A stretch of DNA of 64,000 nucleotides from Rhodosporidiobolus odoratus. Its lineage: Eukaryota; Basidiomycota; Microbotryomycetes; Sporidiobolales; Sporidiobolaceae. The stretch is from positions 558,001 to 622,000 of the forward strand of contig JAOANU010000001.1 in NCBI GenBank assembly GCA_034387635.1, given 5' to 3'. Shown one piece after another: positions 26,088 to 39,900 of the stretch. The translations under genes were made by a program, and so were the position numbers. Under the pieces are notes generated by a model that saw only the letters and a program-made list of their open reading frames with translations, was not told the origin of the DNA and searched no databases. Each line of letters starts with the position of its first letter. Position 1 is the stretch's first letter.

Positions 26088-29000
26088 TTAGGCCACATAC
26101 TCGTAGACATTCTGCTGCTCCTCTGACCGTCGCATGTACTCGCGGTCAATCAGTGACGAGATAGACTGCGAAATACGCAAGGAAGGCGACGTAAGCTGGA
26201 AAGAAAGCGGCAAGAAGAGGAGGGCACTGGCGCGCACCTTCTTGATCTCTGCTGGCTCGACCTTGAAACGCTGCCCGATCTGCGAGACGACTTCCATGAC
26301 CCTGCAGGTGAACGGAGGAGAGCAACTGAGTAAGCGGTCGCGACGACTCGAAGCTAGAGGGGAAGAAGGACGCACAGCTCGGAATGCTTGAGCGTTTTGC
26401 GAGCTTTCATGATACTGCGAGGTGATACAGCATGGTTACATGAGATCAACGACAGCGAACAGAAGCAGAAAGACGCACCGAACGATAGCAAGCTGAAGAT
26501 GCGACGATCGGTCGGTGAAAACTCGTTCCGTAGTCGACTTGTTTTCCTCGGCCTGCGTTCGAGCATCAGAGACAAGCAGTTAGACTCCGAGATCGACGGC
26601 TCCGAGGTAAAGTACCATAGAGAAAAGGGTTGTAAACGCACCGTCTCTTTCTGCTGAATCTGATTAATCTTGATCCGAACATGGTCGTCCTTGAAGTCCT
26701 GCTCGAATGTCTCGCATCCGGTCAGTTCCAAAGCTCGACCTTTTCCTCGCGCAAGACCAGAGAAAGAGGAGAAAAGGGTCGACGTACCTCATTGAAGGAG
26801 AACTGATCACCTGGGTTGACGTCCCTTCCTTTCGGATGCTTGACGAGCACCCTGACCTTTCCACATGCGAGGGACTGGAGAGTACGGTTGAGCTCTTTGA
26901 GCTCTGTGTACGATGACGGAGGGGCGCGCAAGTAGTCAGTTGAGTCTGCCATGGCAAGAAACATGAACGACCGTGCGAGGCCGCCCCGCGAAACGTACCC
27001 AACCCCGTGCCCTCCCTGATTTCCTCCACCCCCAGCTTTGTCTCCCCAATCTCGTTGAACAACAGCAGGACGACCGCCTGAGCCAAACTGACCAACAATT
27101 CCTTCCGACCCCCTTTCGGGAAGTGGGCCCTGAGCGAAACGGTATCGAGTCCATGAGCCCAAGAGAGGGTTCGACCCGAGTGTTTCGAGACGTAGAAGGC
27201 CTTGAACCGTTCGAGGTGTTGGGTAAGAGAGGGTGGAAGGGAGATAGGGAAGGGAGGGTAGGTGGGCCAGTTTCCTTGAGAGAGGATCGAGACGGACAAG
27301 TCGACTTCGGCGGCGGCGGGGGAGGAGCCGAACCCGTTCATGGCGGCGGTGGCAGAAGAGGATTTGCGAGAGAGGGAAGTTAGGGAATAGGCACTCATGA
27401 CGTCGGAGGAGAGTTCCATGTCTTTGAACATGAGCTCGAGTTTCTGAGTGAAGCCGGGTCCGCATTCTGCAGTGAGCGACACCATGCGCATGTTAGCGAG
27501 CGCACTCCTTCACGGACATGAAGAACTACGACCGGTCCTCCTACTCGGACTCTGGATGAGGACACGGCAGAGCGTGATGCGAAGCGAGAACACGCACCGT
27601 CTTTCAGCTTGAGCAGCATACTTCGTTCCGCATCAAACGACGCAGACTTGTTGAGCAGCAATCGCTTGGCCAGGTCGCGCTTGTAGAATGCCTCGAAGAT
27701 GTCCTTGCCTGCGGGGGTCGGGTTCCGCGAAGCATAGGATAGTCGTCAGCATCCGGATAGATGTCTCGAGCTCCTGGCTGTCGAGCCGGGGACAATATGA
27801 AAGAGCGAGCAGGGCGGATGAAGTCGACGTACCTTGCGTGAACCGGAAGAGGTACAGGACGTCATTCAGAGTTGCCTCGAGCGCGGCATCGTCCATTCCT
27901 TTGTTGCCGGATCGGAGCTTGGCGTCGAGGTACTTGGCTGTGTTTGCACAGGGACCATGGTTAGCTTCCTCGACCTCAAGCCTAATCACCTCACACTAGC
28001 TGGGCAAGACCCCACCCAACGGGTACAAGGGGAATAGAACAAGCCTCGCGGGAAAGGAAAAAAAAAAACGCACCCATCATCTCCGCCGGTTTATTCTCCC
28101 TCTTATTCACAAAGAACTGGAACGCGCTATTGACGCTGCCTCTGAAGTCTTCATCCGCCTGGAAGCATTCCTTGACGAGCGCTTGGGCCTTGTGTCGGAA
28201 GGCGATCAGGTTGGGCACCATTTGGGCGTCCTGAAACGTGTCTTGGACGAGGGAGAGACCGGCGGACTGGGAGGGGCGCGGTGCAAGAAAGGCGTCAATC
28301 CAGTGGTCTGAGGGAGGCGCAAGAGAAGAGAGCGTACTTTGAGGTGCTCGAGGAAGGAACGACGGAGAACATCGACTTTGCCGATTCGGGTCAGCAGGAT
28401 GTAGAGGGTAGAGAGGTCAGACCGGTTGTCGGTCTTGCACATGCCGGAAATGTCTGCATTCGACGAGCCGTCAGACCTCATTTGCAGCGTGTAACGGGAA
28501 GAACGGAAGAAAGAGCCCAAGCTGAGAAGGCCAAACCTCTCCTACAACGCACCTTTTTCCGCAATTCCCTCGACATGAACCTTGATCAGCTCGTCCTCCA
28601 CAATCTGTACCACCTCTTTCCGCAGCTCGCTACCCAAGACCGAATCACATCGTTCTGCTTCTTGCTCCAGCCTCTGGGTGACCCGTTTCAGATATGCAGA
28701 CGAGTCGAGCGCGGTGGATTGGGTGAGGCCTTCGGTGTGATAGCAGGTGCGGGTGGAGGAGAGGAAGGGCGAGACGAAGATTGAAGTGTGGATCGAGGGG
28801 GAGAAGGTGCGGAGGAGGGACAGAAGAGATTGAAGGAGGGTGCGGGGGATCAGATCGCCATCTCTGTTGAGAAGCAGCGATCAGCGACAGCGTGGGGGGG
28901 GTAGGACCAAGGAGACACACCGTTCTCGCTCGATGAGGCGGAGAAGGGTAGAGGTGATGCGGGCGGAGATGTCTGAGTCGGCGAGGACGGAATGGCGGTA

Positions 29001-29751
29001 CACATCCAGTCCAAGATCCCTGTCGTCCTCAGTCGAGTCAGCTTTGACGAGGTGAGATCGTTTGAAGCAGGGAGAGGCGCACCACAAACTCTCCACGCCC
29101 GGACTCTGCAAAACCCACCCTCGATCCAACCCCAGCAACACACTCCTGACAAGCCCCACTTTTCTCAAATAGCCTTCCCCTTCCGTTTGCACCTCCCCCA
29201 ACCATCTCTCGCCCTCCTCTGCATTTCCCCCAGTAGACAGTGTCCTCTTAATCTCTCCTGCCACCCGTTCAAGTTCCATCTTGACTCGCTCGTACAGGTC
29301 TGCGCATGCCGAAGGGGAAGTGGAGAGGGATTCGCAGGTGGTATACAAAGCTTGGAGGGATTCTGGAGTGGGTTGAGGCGGTCGAGCACCGATGGCTCGG
29401 ACGGCTCGAGTGAGGGTGAGAACGGCGGGGGCGGTCGAGGTTAAAGAGGAGGGGCCGGCAGTGGAGGCTGAATGAGGGAGGGGGACGAGGTCAGCGACAA
29501 GTACAGTTGAATTACATGAAATGAAGCGTACTCTTGGGTTTCAAAAATAGTTTCTTGACTCCCTTGCTAGCTCCCGAAGCGTTCTTAGCGGTGGCGAGTC
29601 CGATTCGTTTGGTCGACGTCTGAAGTGGAGGAGCCGATCCACTTGATGAGATCGCATGGGCGGATGACGCGCTTGACTGGTGAGGTAGGCTGGTGCAGTT
29701 TGTAGGTGGGCTGTGGTGTAACTTTGTCATTTTGTAGGGTGGTGAAGCCAT
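26088..29751 (-). CDS. CUL4: Cullin-4-type ubiquitin ligase scaffold
   Basis: Fifteen exons from the start: 29751-29532, 29467-29083, 29019-28921, 28863-28553, 28453-28338, 28266-28074, 27937-27833, 27708-27598, 27466-26999, 26903-26788, 26710-26642, 26552-26479, 26414-26376, 26301-26238, 26165-26088 (about 815 aa). Cullin features in order: N-terminal helical repeats ([23 protein letters not shown]), the [11 protein letters not shown] block, the cullin homology domain ([10 protein letters not shown]...F...SGRTLSW), [11 protein letters not shown], the NEDD8 site block [16 protein letters not shown] with the expected acceptor Lys759, and the C-terminal IDREYM...YEYVA. Cullins bridge a RING protein and a substrate adaptor; cullin-4 uses DDB1. 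The assignment to CUL4 rather than CUL3 rests on the N-terminal and C-terminal wording. Exon 1 encodes a Ser/Thr/Lys-rich leader. The gene is divergent from TOM1. Confidence 0.9.
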
Positions 29752-30935
29752 GATTGAGGGAAACAAGCAGTCTCGGCAGGAGGACGGGGTCGAATTCCCT
29801 TGCGAACCCTTCCAAGTTTACTTTTCCCAACACGCGGCGTGCGGATACCCGAAGAGCCCTTTGGAATTGCTGAACGAGCGCACGAAGCGAGCGAGAGATT
29901 TCTGCAGTTCAAACCTTTTCTGTTCTTCTCCTTCGGTTCCACCCTGCACACGAGAGCAGACTGGAGCTTACGGCTGACTGCGGTATTATTGGAGTAACAT
30001 AACAGGAAGGAACGCCATGAAAGGACACAGGCCGGACACAGTGAATGTGGAAGAGCAGGCCGCAGGGGAATCACTGTCAGAAGCAGGATGGTCTCAACAC
30101 ACTGGGCGGAACCGGCGAATCGACCATGCACCTTGACGGATGCGTCTCTGGCCAGAAAGGGTAACGCAGGCACCGCTAAGCAGGCATTGCCAACGCCGGA
30201 GACACACGGAGGTCGCGAGAAAAAAGTCCAGATTTGGCGGGGTCGCGCGGGCTGGATCTTGACGACGAACCTAAGGCGGCCACGAATACTACCAGTGCAG
30301 AGTGTGCTAGGTAGCGCTGCTAAACAAGTCTGTATGGGCAGGTAAGCTTCGCATTGTGATTGGCAGCAAGCGAGGTGAATTGGAAAGGCGCCATGAGGCT
30401 TGGAGTGGATGCAAGCGTACCAGTCGCCTCCATTCTGGCCATCCAGAGGTCAGGTGTGCCACCTCGAGCTGTAGAGCCAAAAAGCGGAACTGCTCAGCGA
30501 GGGTAGCGGTACACTTTATGCGAGAAGAAGGTGAAGGAAAAGTAAGAGCTGGTGCGAGCAGGGAGGGCGTGGACGGCACGGCGAAAAGGCTGAGGTGGTC
30601 ACTGGAATCAGTCTCGATGAGACTGACGGTATCTTGCATGAGTCTGAGAGAATCGAGATTCAAGATGGAGGCAACTTGTCAACTTGTCGCTGACGAGGGA
30701 GAACGAGGTTGGACCTCTAACACATCAGCTAGTTGACTTTAAAAAGTCAATCACACTAGCTGAGAGTGCTATCACCAGACAGTCCATCACCCACTCAGTT
30801 CCACTCCGGGTCCTTACCAGTTCACCGACCTGACCTTCCCCCTCCTCCTCTCCCGACTCGACCCAAATTCACCTCGAGCCACACATCAGTCACCAGTCAG
30901 GGGAGCTCACCTAGCACTCCCCCACTCCCTACATC
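29752..30935. other. CUL4/TOM1 divergent intergenic region
   Basis: About 1.2 kb between two divergent ubiquitin-ligase genes. No gene can be supported; the 148 aa minus-strand frame at 29727-30173 overlaps the CUL4 start and has no recognisable features. A nested palindrome at 30727-30761 is listed separately. Confidence 0.5.
30727..30761. promoter_or_regulatory. Nested palindrome upstream of TOM1
   Basis: TTGACTTT (30733-30740) and its reverse complement AAAGTCAA (30743-30750) flank two bases. Outside them AGCTAGT (30727-30733) is mirrored by ACTAGCT (30755-30761). The element lies about 175 bases before the TOM1 ATG. It could be a dimeric factor site or a hairpin. The symmetry is seen; the role is inferred. 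Confidence 0.4.
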
Positions 30936-33900
30936 ATGGCCCGCCTTAAGCGCAGCCCAAAGCGAGGTGGTTCCGCCAACGCTCACATCGCCGCTTTCAT
31001 CGCCCGGCTCCAACAAGTCGCTCAGGATGAACTTCCTTCCCTCATCGCTCCCGTTCTCAAACAAGGCTGGACCTGGCCTCGCACCGACCTTCAGCACTGG
31101 ATTCACCCCCTCAACAGGTTCGACGACATCCTCGCAAAGGTCATCGACGACTACGATTTGGGCGACATGAAGCACGCTCAGACCAACGCCTTCACTCCGA
31201 GGACCAAGCAACTCGTCCTCAGTGTGCTCGGATTCCAAAAGATCCTCCTCGAGAATTCGACAAACCGCAAGATTTTCATGGGTTTCGACGTGGGTTCTTT
31301 CTCTCCTTCCCATGCTGTTTCTGGCCTCCTGGCTCGGGTCATCCAAGCTGACTTGCTCGTCCATCTCCTGCAGCGCCTGAACGACCTCCTCCACACCACC
31401 GATATCGAGGTCCTCCTCGCCACCCTCCGCCTCGCTCTTCGGCCCGCCCAGCAATTCTCCAGTCTCAACTCGTCCCTCTCCAGCGTACCCTTCTCCGAGA
31501 AGCGTCTTCTCTCGCTCGCTCAGCCTTGGGGAACGAGAGAACATGGTCTCGACATGGCTCACCTCGCTGCCAGTGCAGAGATCGAGATCCCGCTCGAGTT
31601 GCAGGAGCTGGAGTGGCAGTTCTACCGCAAGGTTGAGGCTGGAGCCGCTCAGCCTGCCGGAGACGATGACAAGGAGAAGAAGGAAGGCAAGGGCAAGGAG
31701 GTCGAGATGGAAGTCGAGCCGCACCCACAGGCTGAAGCCGCTGCCTCGACGTCTGCCGCTGTCCCCGCAGCGATTTCCACCCCGGGTCCCTCCCGCCGCA
31801 CTTCGTTCGCGCCTCATCTTCAGCCAACTCCCGCTACCCCCGCTACTCCCGCACACCCTTCCACTTCTGCCCCTGCCAAACCGCAAGAAGGTCTCACCAC
31901 GATCCACCTCCCCAACATGCGCACTACGCAATCCAGCACCATTGACCTCCTCCTCGACGTCGTCTCGACCCATTCTGTTCCCGAAGCCGATCGTCTCGAC
32001 CTCCTCCAGAAGCTGCGGATTGGTCACGCTCTCTGCGCACCTTCTCCAGCAGAGCGGCAGCAACTCCTCGTTGTCCGTCTCCTCGCCCTCTCCGTCTTTG
32101 CCCACGCCAACTCGGAAGCTCAAGCACAGCAAAAACTCTTCCTGTACGAACCGGAGTTGATTCCCCAGATCGCGGAGTTGGTGCACCCGGAGAAGGATGT
32201 ACCGGTTGAGGTTAGGTCGGCGGCATTGTATGCGCTTGAAGGGTTTGCAAGGTACAAGGGGAAGACGAACGAGGTGGCTGGGGCGCTTAATGCCAGTGTT
32301 AGTCATGGGGTCTTGATGGAGGTCGTGAGGAAGATGGTGGTTGATCTCGAGGCTGATGAGCGTGCGTTCGAGTTTCCCGTCACCTTCTGTATTCCAGCCG
32401 CCTTTTCTACGGCGTTTTCCCACGCCCTTCACTTCGTCTCTTCCTTTGTCACGTGCCGATGACCGCGTGCGAGATGTTTACACCCTCTTGACTGATCCTC
32501 TGCAGCCGAATCCACCCCGGAGTACATCGACGCCCTCTTCAACCTTCTCACCTACATCAACATGCACCAGACCGTCGGACACATGGTCATCGGTGCTGGG
32601 TTGATCAACATCTTGCTCGACTTTGTCAAGAATAGGAAGAGGGAGCAGTTGGTCGTGCGTCTTCTTCACCTCCACTAGAGATTCTGCAGCTCGTGAAAAA
32701 CTGACGCTCCTGCGGGGTGCGGGATATACAGGCAGCGAACAAGGCAATTATCCTCCTCGACGGGTTCCTCTATGGTTACTCGGCTGCTTTCACGGCCTAC
32801 ATCGCTGCTGGCGGACTTGCTGTCTTCGTCGAGCGCATCAAGGTGAGCCTCGTTTCCTGTATGCGTCTTCGTCGCGGGAGCTGACATCGAGTCTGTTTTC
32901 ACAGTACGAGGTCGACACGGCCGTCGAGGAGCTGGGTGAGAAGGCCAAGACCGCTGAGCCTGACATCAAGGAAAATCCCACTGGCAAGTCATCCCCCGCT
33001 CCTTGTTGTCTCCTCGCAGTGCCTCACTCCTCACTCTGTGCAGGTCTCCTTTCATTCGCTCAAGGCCAGGTCGTCAAGAACATCTTCCGCGCGACGCAGC
33101 GTCTGATGACCACGTCCGGCACGACCGAAGGTCTCCGCAACTTGATCGATACCTCGCTTCTCACCAGCTGCAAGACGGTGATGCAAAACCGCCTCGTCTT
33201 CGGCCCTCAGATCTTCTCCCTTTCCACCAACATCGCCGCGACCTTCGTGCACAACGAGCCTACCTCGCTCGCCACTCTCCAAGAAGCCAAGGTCCCCGAA
33301 ACCTTCTACGACGCGCTCGAGGTCTCCATCCCAGCCTCGAACGACGTTCTCCAAGCCATTCCCAACGCAATTGGCGCCTTTTGCCTCAACCAAGCCGGTC
33401 TCGAAGCCTTTTCCAAACGCGACCTCATTTCGAAATACTTTGCCATCTTCACCTCTCCCTCTCATGCCGAACTCCTTCGCGATCGCGACTCGGCTCTCGT
33501 GATCGGAAGTTCGATCGATGAACTCGTTAGGCATCATCCTAGTATAAAGGAGAAGGTTTTGAAGAGTATTATGAAGGTGTTTGAGGATATCAAGGTTTTG
33601 GGAGAGAAGTTTGAGGTTAAGCAGGGGGAGGAACAGACGTATGGCTTGACGGCGGCTGGAGCTGTCTCGGCTGCGACGGAGGGTAAGGGCAAGGAGAAGG
33701 AGAAAGAGGGGGATGCCATGGTCGTTGAGGAGCGGGCAGCGCCGGCGGCTCCTCAGGCGGAGGATGCGCAGATGCAGGATCAGCAGCAGCAGGAGTCGGA
33801 GAAGGACAAAGCGCAGAAGAAAGAGGAGGAGCAGGAGAATGAAGTGACGATCGCCATCGATGTCTTCGGTCGCGTGAGCTGCGTTCCTTTTCTATCCTGT

Positions 33901-36900
33901 CTGACCATCCTGTACTTGACGCGTTCTCCCATCTGCACAGTTCCTCGAAGGGCTCTACCAGAATATTGGACACGTCAGCGACTTCCTCGGACAAGACAGG
34001 GCATTCGACGTCGTCCTCGACTTGCTCGAACTCCCTTACTGCCCGGCTATCATGCAGAAGAACGGTGGCTACTCGTCCATCGTCGCCATCTTCCGTATCG
34101 CCACCGAAGTCAATGCCCCCGAGGCGCTGTCGGCAATCCTCAAGCGCACTGACAAATACCTCGCCGAGACGACCTGGTTCTGGGAGCCAAAGGCCGAGGG
34201 AGTCGCCCGCGAGTCGACTTTGGGAGGAATGATCAACCCCTCTGCCGAAGCCTTCGTGGCTCAGCAAGCCCGCTTCCGCAGCCTTACCACCCTCCTCTCA
34301 CACATCGCCCTCCTCTCTGATGTCTTCATCAACCTCACTTACGCGCACGGCAAGTCCGCTACCGCCATCATCAAGGTCTTCACTACTCCCGAGCAGACTG
34401 CTATCCTCGAGAAGATCGGTCATGTCTACCGCGCTTGCACTTGGGAGAACGTCACCATTCGTCCGACCTCGTTCTGGACTGGCGACGCGACCAAGAGTGC
34501 GACGGAGCAGATTGAGAAGGAGGTTCCTGCTCAGCCGGTCGTTCCTACGCCCAGTGCCGAGGCCAGGCAGGAACAGCAGCAGGAGGAGGCGAAGGAGAAG
34601 GCGGCGGTTGAGGTCATCTCGACGCCCGCGACGCCGGATTCGCCAAACATCAAGCTGGTTCAGGACGTCATTCAGTCGTTCACTAAGAGCATGTTGCCTC
34701 TTTTCCAGTGTATGTTGCTGTCTCTCTCTTCACTACCTTCCAGCATTCGAAACTGATCTCGCTTGTCATGGATGTTTCCTTCTCCCCTACAGCGATCATC
34801 AAGCTCCTGGTCCACCGTCGCAGTAATGATGCCTCCCACCGTACGATTGCGAAGGATGTCGCGGACAAGCTCGCACGCTTCATGCGCGACAACCTTGAGT
34901 GGCCGGATGCGAAGGATCTACCAGCCAACCTGGCTTACTCAGCGCAAAGCTTCATTCTCATCACGAAGCTCGCGTTCGACGGTAAGTCCCCCTGCCGTCT
35001 CCCGCTTAGTACGCAGGCTGATCCTCAGTCCTTGCCTCAGAACGCCCCAACATGGTCGGCCTTCAAACGCATCTTCTCCGCTCTTTCATCGCGTGCGGTG
35101 GTCTTGACGCCTACCTCAAGCTCGTCTCTCGGCTGCAGGAAGTTGCCACCGAGTACTTCGCGTCTTCCGACGACATTACCGCCACTTCGCCCATGGTCAT
35201 TCCCGTCTTCGGCGGCATCAAGACCGCTCTCGAGCTTCTCAGCAAGCTCACCTCGCAGAAGACGCTCCTCGAAGCGCCCCAGACCGCTCTCCTCGTCACG
35301 AGGGAAAAGGACGCCGCGAGCCCCGACTACTTTGACCCCCATGCCTTCCTCGTTCGCCTTCGCGCCGCCGTTCTTCCAACCGTCAGTGCCATCTGGGCGC
35401 AGCCGTGGCTTCGCAAGAGCCCTCAGAACGTCGTTCGCAGTCTCGTCGCCACCCTCATCAATATTATCAAGGGCGAAGGGGAGACATCTACCGAACCTGC
35501 GAGTCGCAACAGTGCCGTCGACCGGCTTCCGCCTGGCCCCGGTGCCGCGGCTGTCAACGATATTGGCGGAGCCCTCAACGCTCTCGGAGCTCTCCTCGGC
35601 GGCGTGGGAGGCGCAGGCGCCCTTCTTGGAGGCGCTGGAGCTGGCCCTCTAGGAGGCGCAGGGGCTGGACCTCTCGGTGGTGCTGTAGGAGGCGCCGCTC
35701 GCGCACCTCCTGACGAAGATCGCATCTCCCAACTCATCGACATGGGTTTCCCTCGAGCTGCTGCGATCAGGGCCCTCACGAGGTGCAGGAACGATGCCGG
35801 TCTGGCAGTCGAGTACCTCCTGATGCACCCGGATATCGTCGGTGCGGCTCGGGACGATGCCGGCGTGCCGGCCAATGACGCCGCCGCTCCCGCTCAGGCA
35901 GGCGATAACGCCGCTCCCGCTCAAGACGCTCAGCAGGCCCCTGCCGCGGCGGATGCGCCTGGAGAAGGAGCTGATGTGGCCGACGGTGAAGCGGACGCAG
36001 CACCTGCAGCGGAAGGTGGGCAGGAAAGGCAGGCGCCAGCGGACGTCGAGATGGGAGAAGCTTCGCAAACTTCGGGTTCTGGCGCGGCCGCGGAGCCTGA
36101 ACCTCAAGCGGAAGCGCAGGAGCTGCCCATGGTGGAGGAGCCGCAAGGTCCTTCCCTCGACGAGATCAAGGAGGAGCTCAAGACCGCTCGCGAAGAGCTC
36201 AAGCCGGCTTTCATGTCGCGCGCTCTTACGCTCGCCGAGGACTACAGCGATCTCGTCTTCGACATCAAGGGCATCTATTCCCTCCTTACCGCCGCAGCTG
36301 GCGACGAGAAGAACACGCCCTCTCTTCAGCCTCTCCTCGACGAGCTCAACTCGCTCGGCGCCGGTGAGGAAGCCGAGACGAACGAATCGGCCTCTGCGAC
36401 CCGCCTCCGACTTCTCGCCCTTCTTACCACGGACGCCGCATACCAGAAGAGCGTCGAGCCGGTTCGTGCGACTATCATGGCGTCCATCCTCCGATTCCAG
36501 CAACTCTACGCTGAGCAGAAGCCCGCGTTGGATGCTCGTCCGAAATGGCTCGCTTCCGCCATGGTCGTCGCCGACTCCCTCCTTTCCATCCAGACGGTCC
36601 CGAAGCCGACTACTGTCCTCGCTGAGGGTGACGAGGTACCGTCCGTCGAACTTGTCGCGCAAGGTCCCGCTTGGGATGAGGAGCGCAAGGCATTCTTCGA
36701 CCTCGCCGTCGACGTACTCGAAAAAGGCGTCTCGACCCGCGAGGTCTTCATCTCGACTCTCCGACTTCTCCTCGTCCTCACGAGGGATCACAAACTCGCC
36801 ACCTCTCTCGTCGATCGGGGCGGTCTTAACGCACTCTTCTCTTCGATCGCGAAGGAGAGCTCCGAGACCAAGGGTTGTCACTCTTACGTCGTCATGATTT

Positions 36901-39900
36901 TGAGGCACGTTGTCGAGGACGAAACGCTGTTGAAGCCGATGATGGAGCGGGAGATGGAGACTTGGTTCGGGAATTCCAGGAGCAAGGTGCGCCCCCTTCG
37001 CCTCGTTCACGCTGTATACGTGGCGGCTGAAGCTGACGATGCACACTTTGTAACAGGTTGCCGACATCTCGGGCTTCCTGCGCAATACCAGCTTCGCCTC
37101 GTCTCGCAACATGGGCGTATACTTGCAAGCGGTCAAATCGACTGTCAAGCTCGTCCAGGCCGACGCGCCGCATCACTACCACGTCACGCTCCTCAAGGAT
37201 CCGTCCCCTGCATCGAAGAAAGAGGAATCCGAGCCCATCAAGTCTCCGCTCAACCAGGGCGGAGCGGAGGCCGCCGACGCCACCATGGGCGATGCTGCCG
37301 CCGCCGGCAAGGCCATCGCCAAGGCTATCTCGCCTGCTTCGCCAACTACCGAGGCGCTCGTCCACTTCCTCATGCAGCAGGTTCTCGAGACGAGTAAGGC
37401 GGCGTTGGCCCCGGCAGCACCCGTCGACCCGTCTACAGGCGACAAGCCAGCCGCTGCGGATAAGCCTGCTGCACCTGCAGCAGATTCAGAAGGTGCAGAA
37501 ACGTCCACTGATGAGGGGAAGAAGGATGGTAAAGAGGGTCAGGTCCCCGCCGACGTCCCCCTTGGCGACTTCTACCAGAGCGCCTTCTCACTCGCTTGCC
37601 TCGCCGAGCTCGCCGCTTCGTACAACCCGGTCAAGGCCAGCATTCTCACTTTCTCCACTCGCAAAGCGACTAGCAAGGAGATTGCAGGCGCCGTGGCTCC
37701 CAAATCTCGCTCTTCTTTCCTGTACTTCCTCCTCAACGACCTCGTTCCTTCGACTGGTCTCACCCCCGCCTCGGACTTCGAGGCCAAGCGCCGCACTTCC
37801 ATGTGGGGCTGGGCATCTCTCGTCGTCGTCGGTCTCTGCTACGATGCCACCGCCGCCTCGACTCTCGGGTCATCGAACGATAAGGATTCGATGCAAGATG
37901 TCGCGACCGTTCGCAAGGCCGTTCTCGACGCCGTCACTCGCTCTTACAAGGATGCGATGAACTCGACCGAACCGACTGAGATTCGCTACGCCCGCCTCGC
38001 CGCTCTTTCCGACCTCTGCTACCGCCTCCTCACCGCTCGACCCTTCCCTCACGCCGGACGTCCCCATTCCGAAACCTCGATGCAACTCGCCAAGCTCATG
38101 CTCGAAAAGAACTTCGCCGTCATTCTCACCAATGCCCTTGCCGAGGTCGACTTGAACTTCCCCCATGTCAACACCCTCATCAACGCCATCCTTCGCCCGC
38201 TCGAGAACCTCACCAAGGTTGTCACCAAACTCGGCCGCGCCAAGGGTTCTTCCGGGCCCCCTCGCAAGCGCCTTCTCGACGATGCCTCGACGGACGATAG
38301 TTCAATGTCTGAAGACGAAGAGAGCGGCGACGACTCCCAGTCGGAGGAGGAAGATGCTCAGGACCCTGCAGCGGATCTTTACCGTAACTCGGCGCTCGGG
38401 ATGTACGAGGGCGAGCTCGAGAGGGGTCACGGTGACGAATACATGTCCGAAGACGAGGAGGGCTTCGATGAAGATGACGAGATGATGGAAGATATGGAGG
38501 AGGGCTTCGATGGCAGTGACCTCTCGGACGCTTCTGACGTACGTCTCTGTTCTCTCAGTGGTTTTGCTTTCATCGACTGACTTTCTGCTGATCTGGTCTT
38601 CCCTGCCCTTGTATCTATGCTCTTCAGGACGAAGAACATGTACGCTTGTCTAGTTCTTCTTCTTCCATCCGCGTGAAGCTGACCCTGAAGGATCCCTCAG
38701 GACGACGATCACCACGACTTCGACGAGGGAGACGATCTCATGGACGAGGGCGAGGGAGACGATCTCGACACGGGATCCGAAGGTGGCGAGTTGGACGAGA
38801 ACGACGTGGAAGAGGAGATTTTCCTCGGAGAAGGTGATGCCGACGAGGAAGAGCAAGACGTCCTCGAAGCTTTCGAAGGTGAGGTTGACGATGGTGGTGA
38901 AGGCGACTGGGTGGATGAGGATGAGGATGACGAAAATGGAGGCGTCCGGGCTGGGGACGAACTTATCTTCGACGGCGGCGTCGATGCCCCAATCCAGGCT
39001 ATCGAAGATGAAGATGACATGGACGAGGAAGGCGAGGACGACGGATTCACGGATGAGGAGGACGTTCTTACGGGCGAACTCGAATTTGACCCGGAGATGA
39101 CGGAGCAGCTTCGGGCACAATCAACTGCCCAAGCCTACGGTTGGGACCCGGTCACTGGTGGCGATGGCTCGACAGCTCGTCGCAACCGCGGTCTTGCCGA
39201 CGAAATGATGGAGCTCAGCGATGCCGGCATGTTCGACCGTCCTCGCAACACTAATACCGCGGCGCCTCATCCCCTTCTCGTCGAGGCCCCTTCCAGCGAG
39301 GCTCGTCCTGAAGCCGCTCCTCGTCGTCAACGTGGCGCGAACGCCACCTCTCGCGACTCTCCCGCCTATCAGGAGTGGGTGCGGTCCGTCGAGCAGATGC
39401 TCGGTCCTGGCGGCGTCAACACTCTCCAGGAAGTACTCGGCTCACACGGCCTCTCCCACCTCTCTGGCCCGGACCAGCTCCGCATTCAGCTCGCACCCGG
39501 CCCCGACGGTGGCATGGCGGTCGTTATCGACCCTTCTCCAGGCCTTCGTGCCGCTCAGGCCCAGGCTTCGCAGGACTCGGCGCATCGCCAGACCTCGAGC
39601 TCGAACCCGAACAGCGCTCGATCCGTAGCACGTCAACTTTCAGAGCGTCTCAACGCCGCCTCGGCCTTCTTGCCGATGCAGACAAACCAACGATGGCAGG
39701 AGGAAGGCAGAATCTTGCAGGGTTAGCATCTCCTCTCTTTTGATTCTTGTGTGGCTGCTGACCTTCCCCCTTGCAGGCTGTGTCCTTGTCGCCGAGCGGG
39801 TCGCCCGTCTCGTCAACCACGTCGTCAATGCTCTGCACGCCCCGGCGCGTGAAGAAGCAAGGGTGCAGAAGAAGAAGGCGGAAGAGCAGCTGAAGAAAGA

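Noticed and set aside
29727..30173. 148-codon minus-strand frame upstream of CUL4
   Set aside because: Overlaps the CUL4 start in another frame and has no domain, bias or splice context.
30897..32432. 511-codon minus-strand open frame
   Set aside because: Antisense to TOM1 exons 1-2, no recognisable domain. The plus strand matches the TOM1 family.
35649..37148. 499-codon minus-strand open frame
   Set aside because: Antisense to the TOM1 UBA region, so a shadow of the plus-strand gene.
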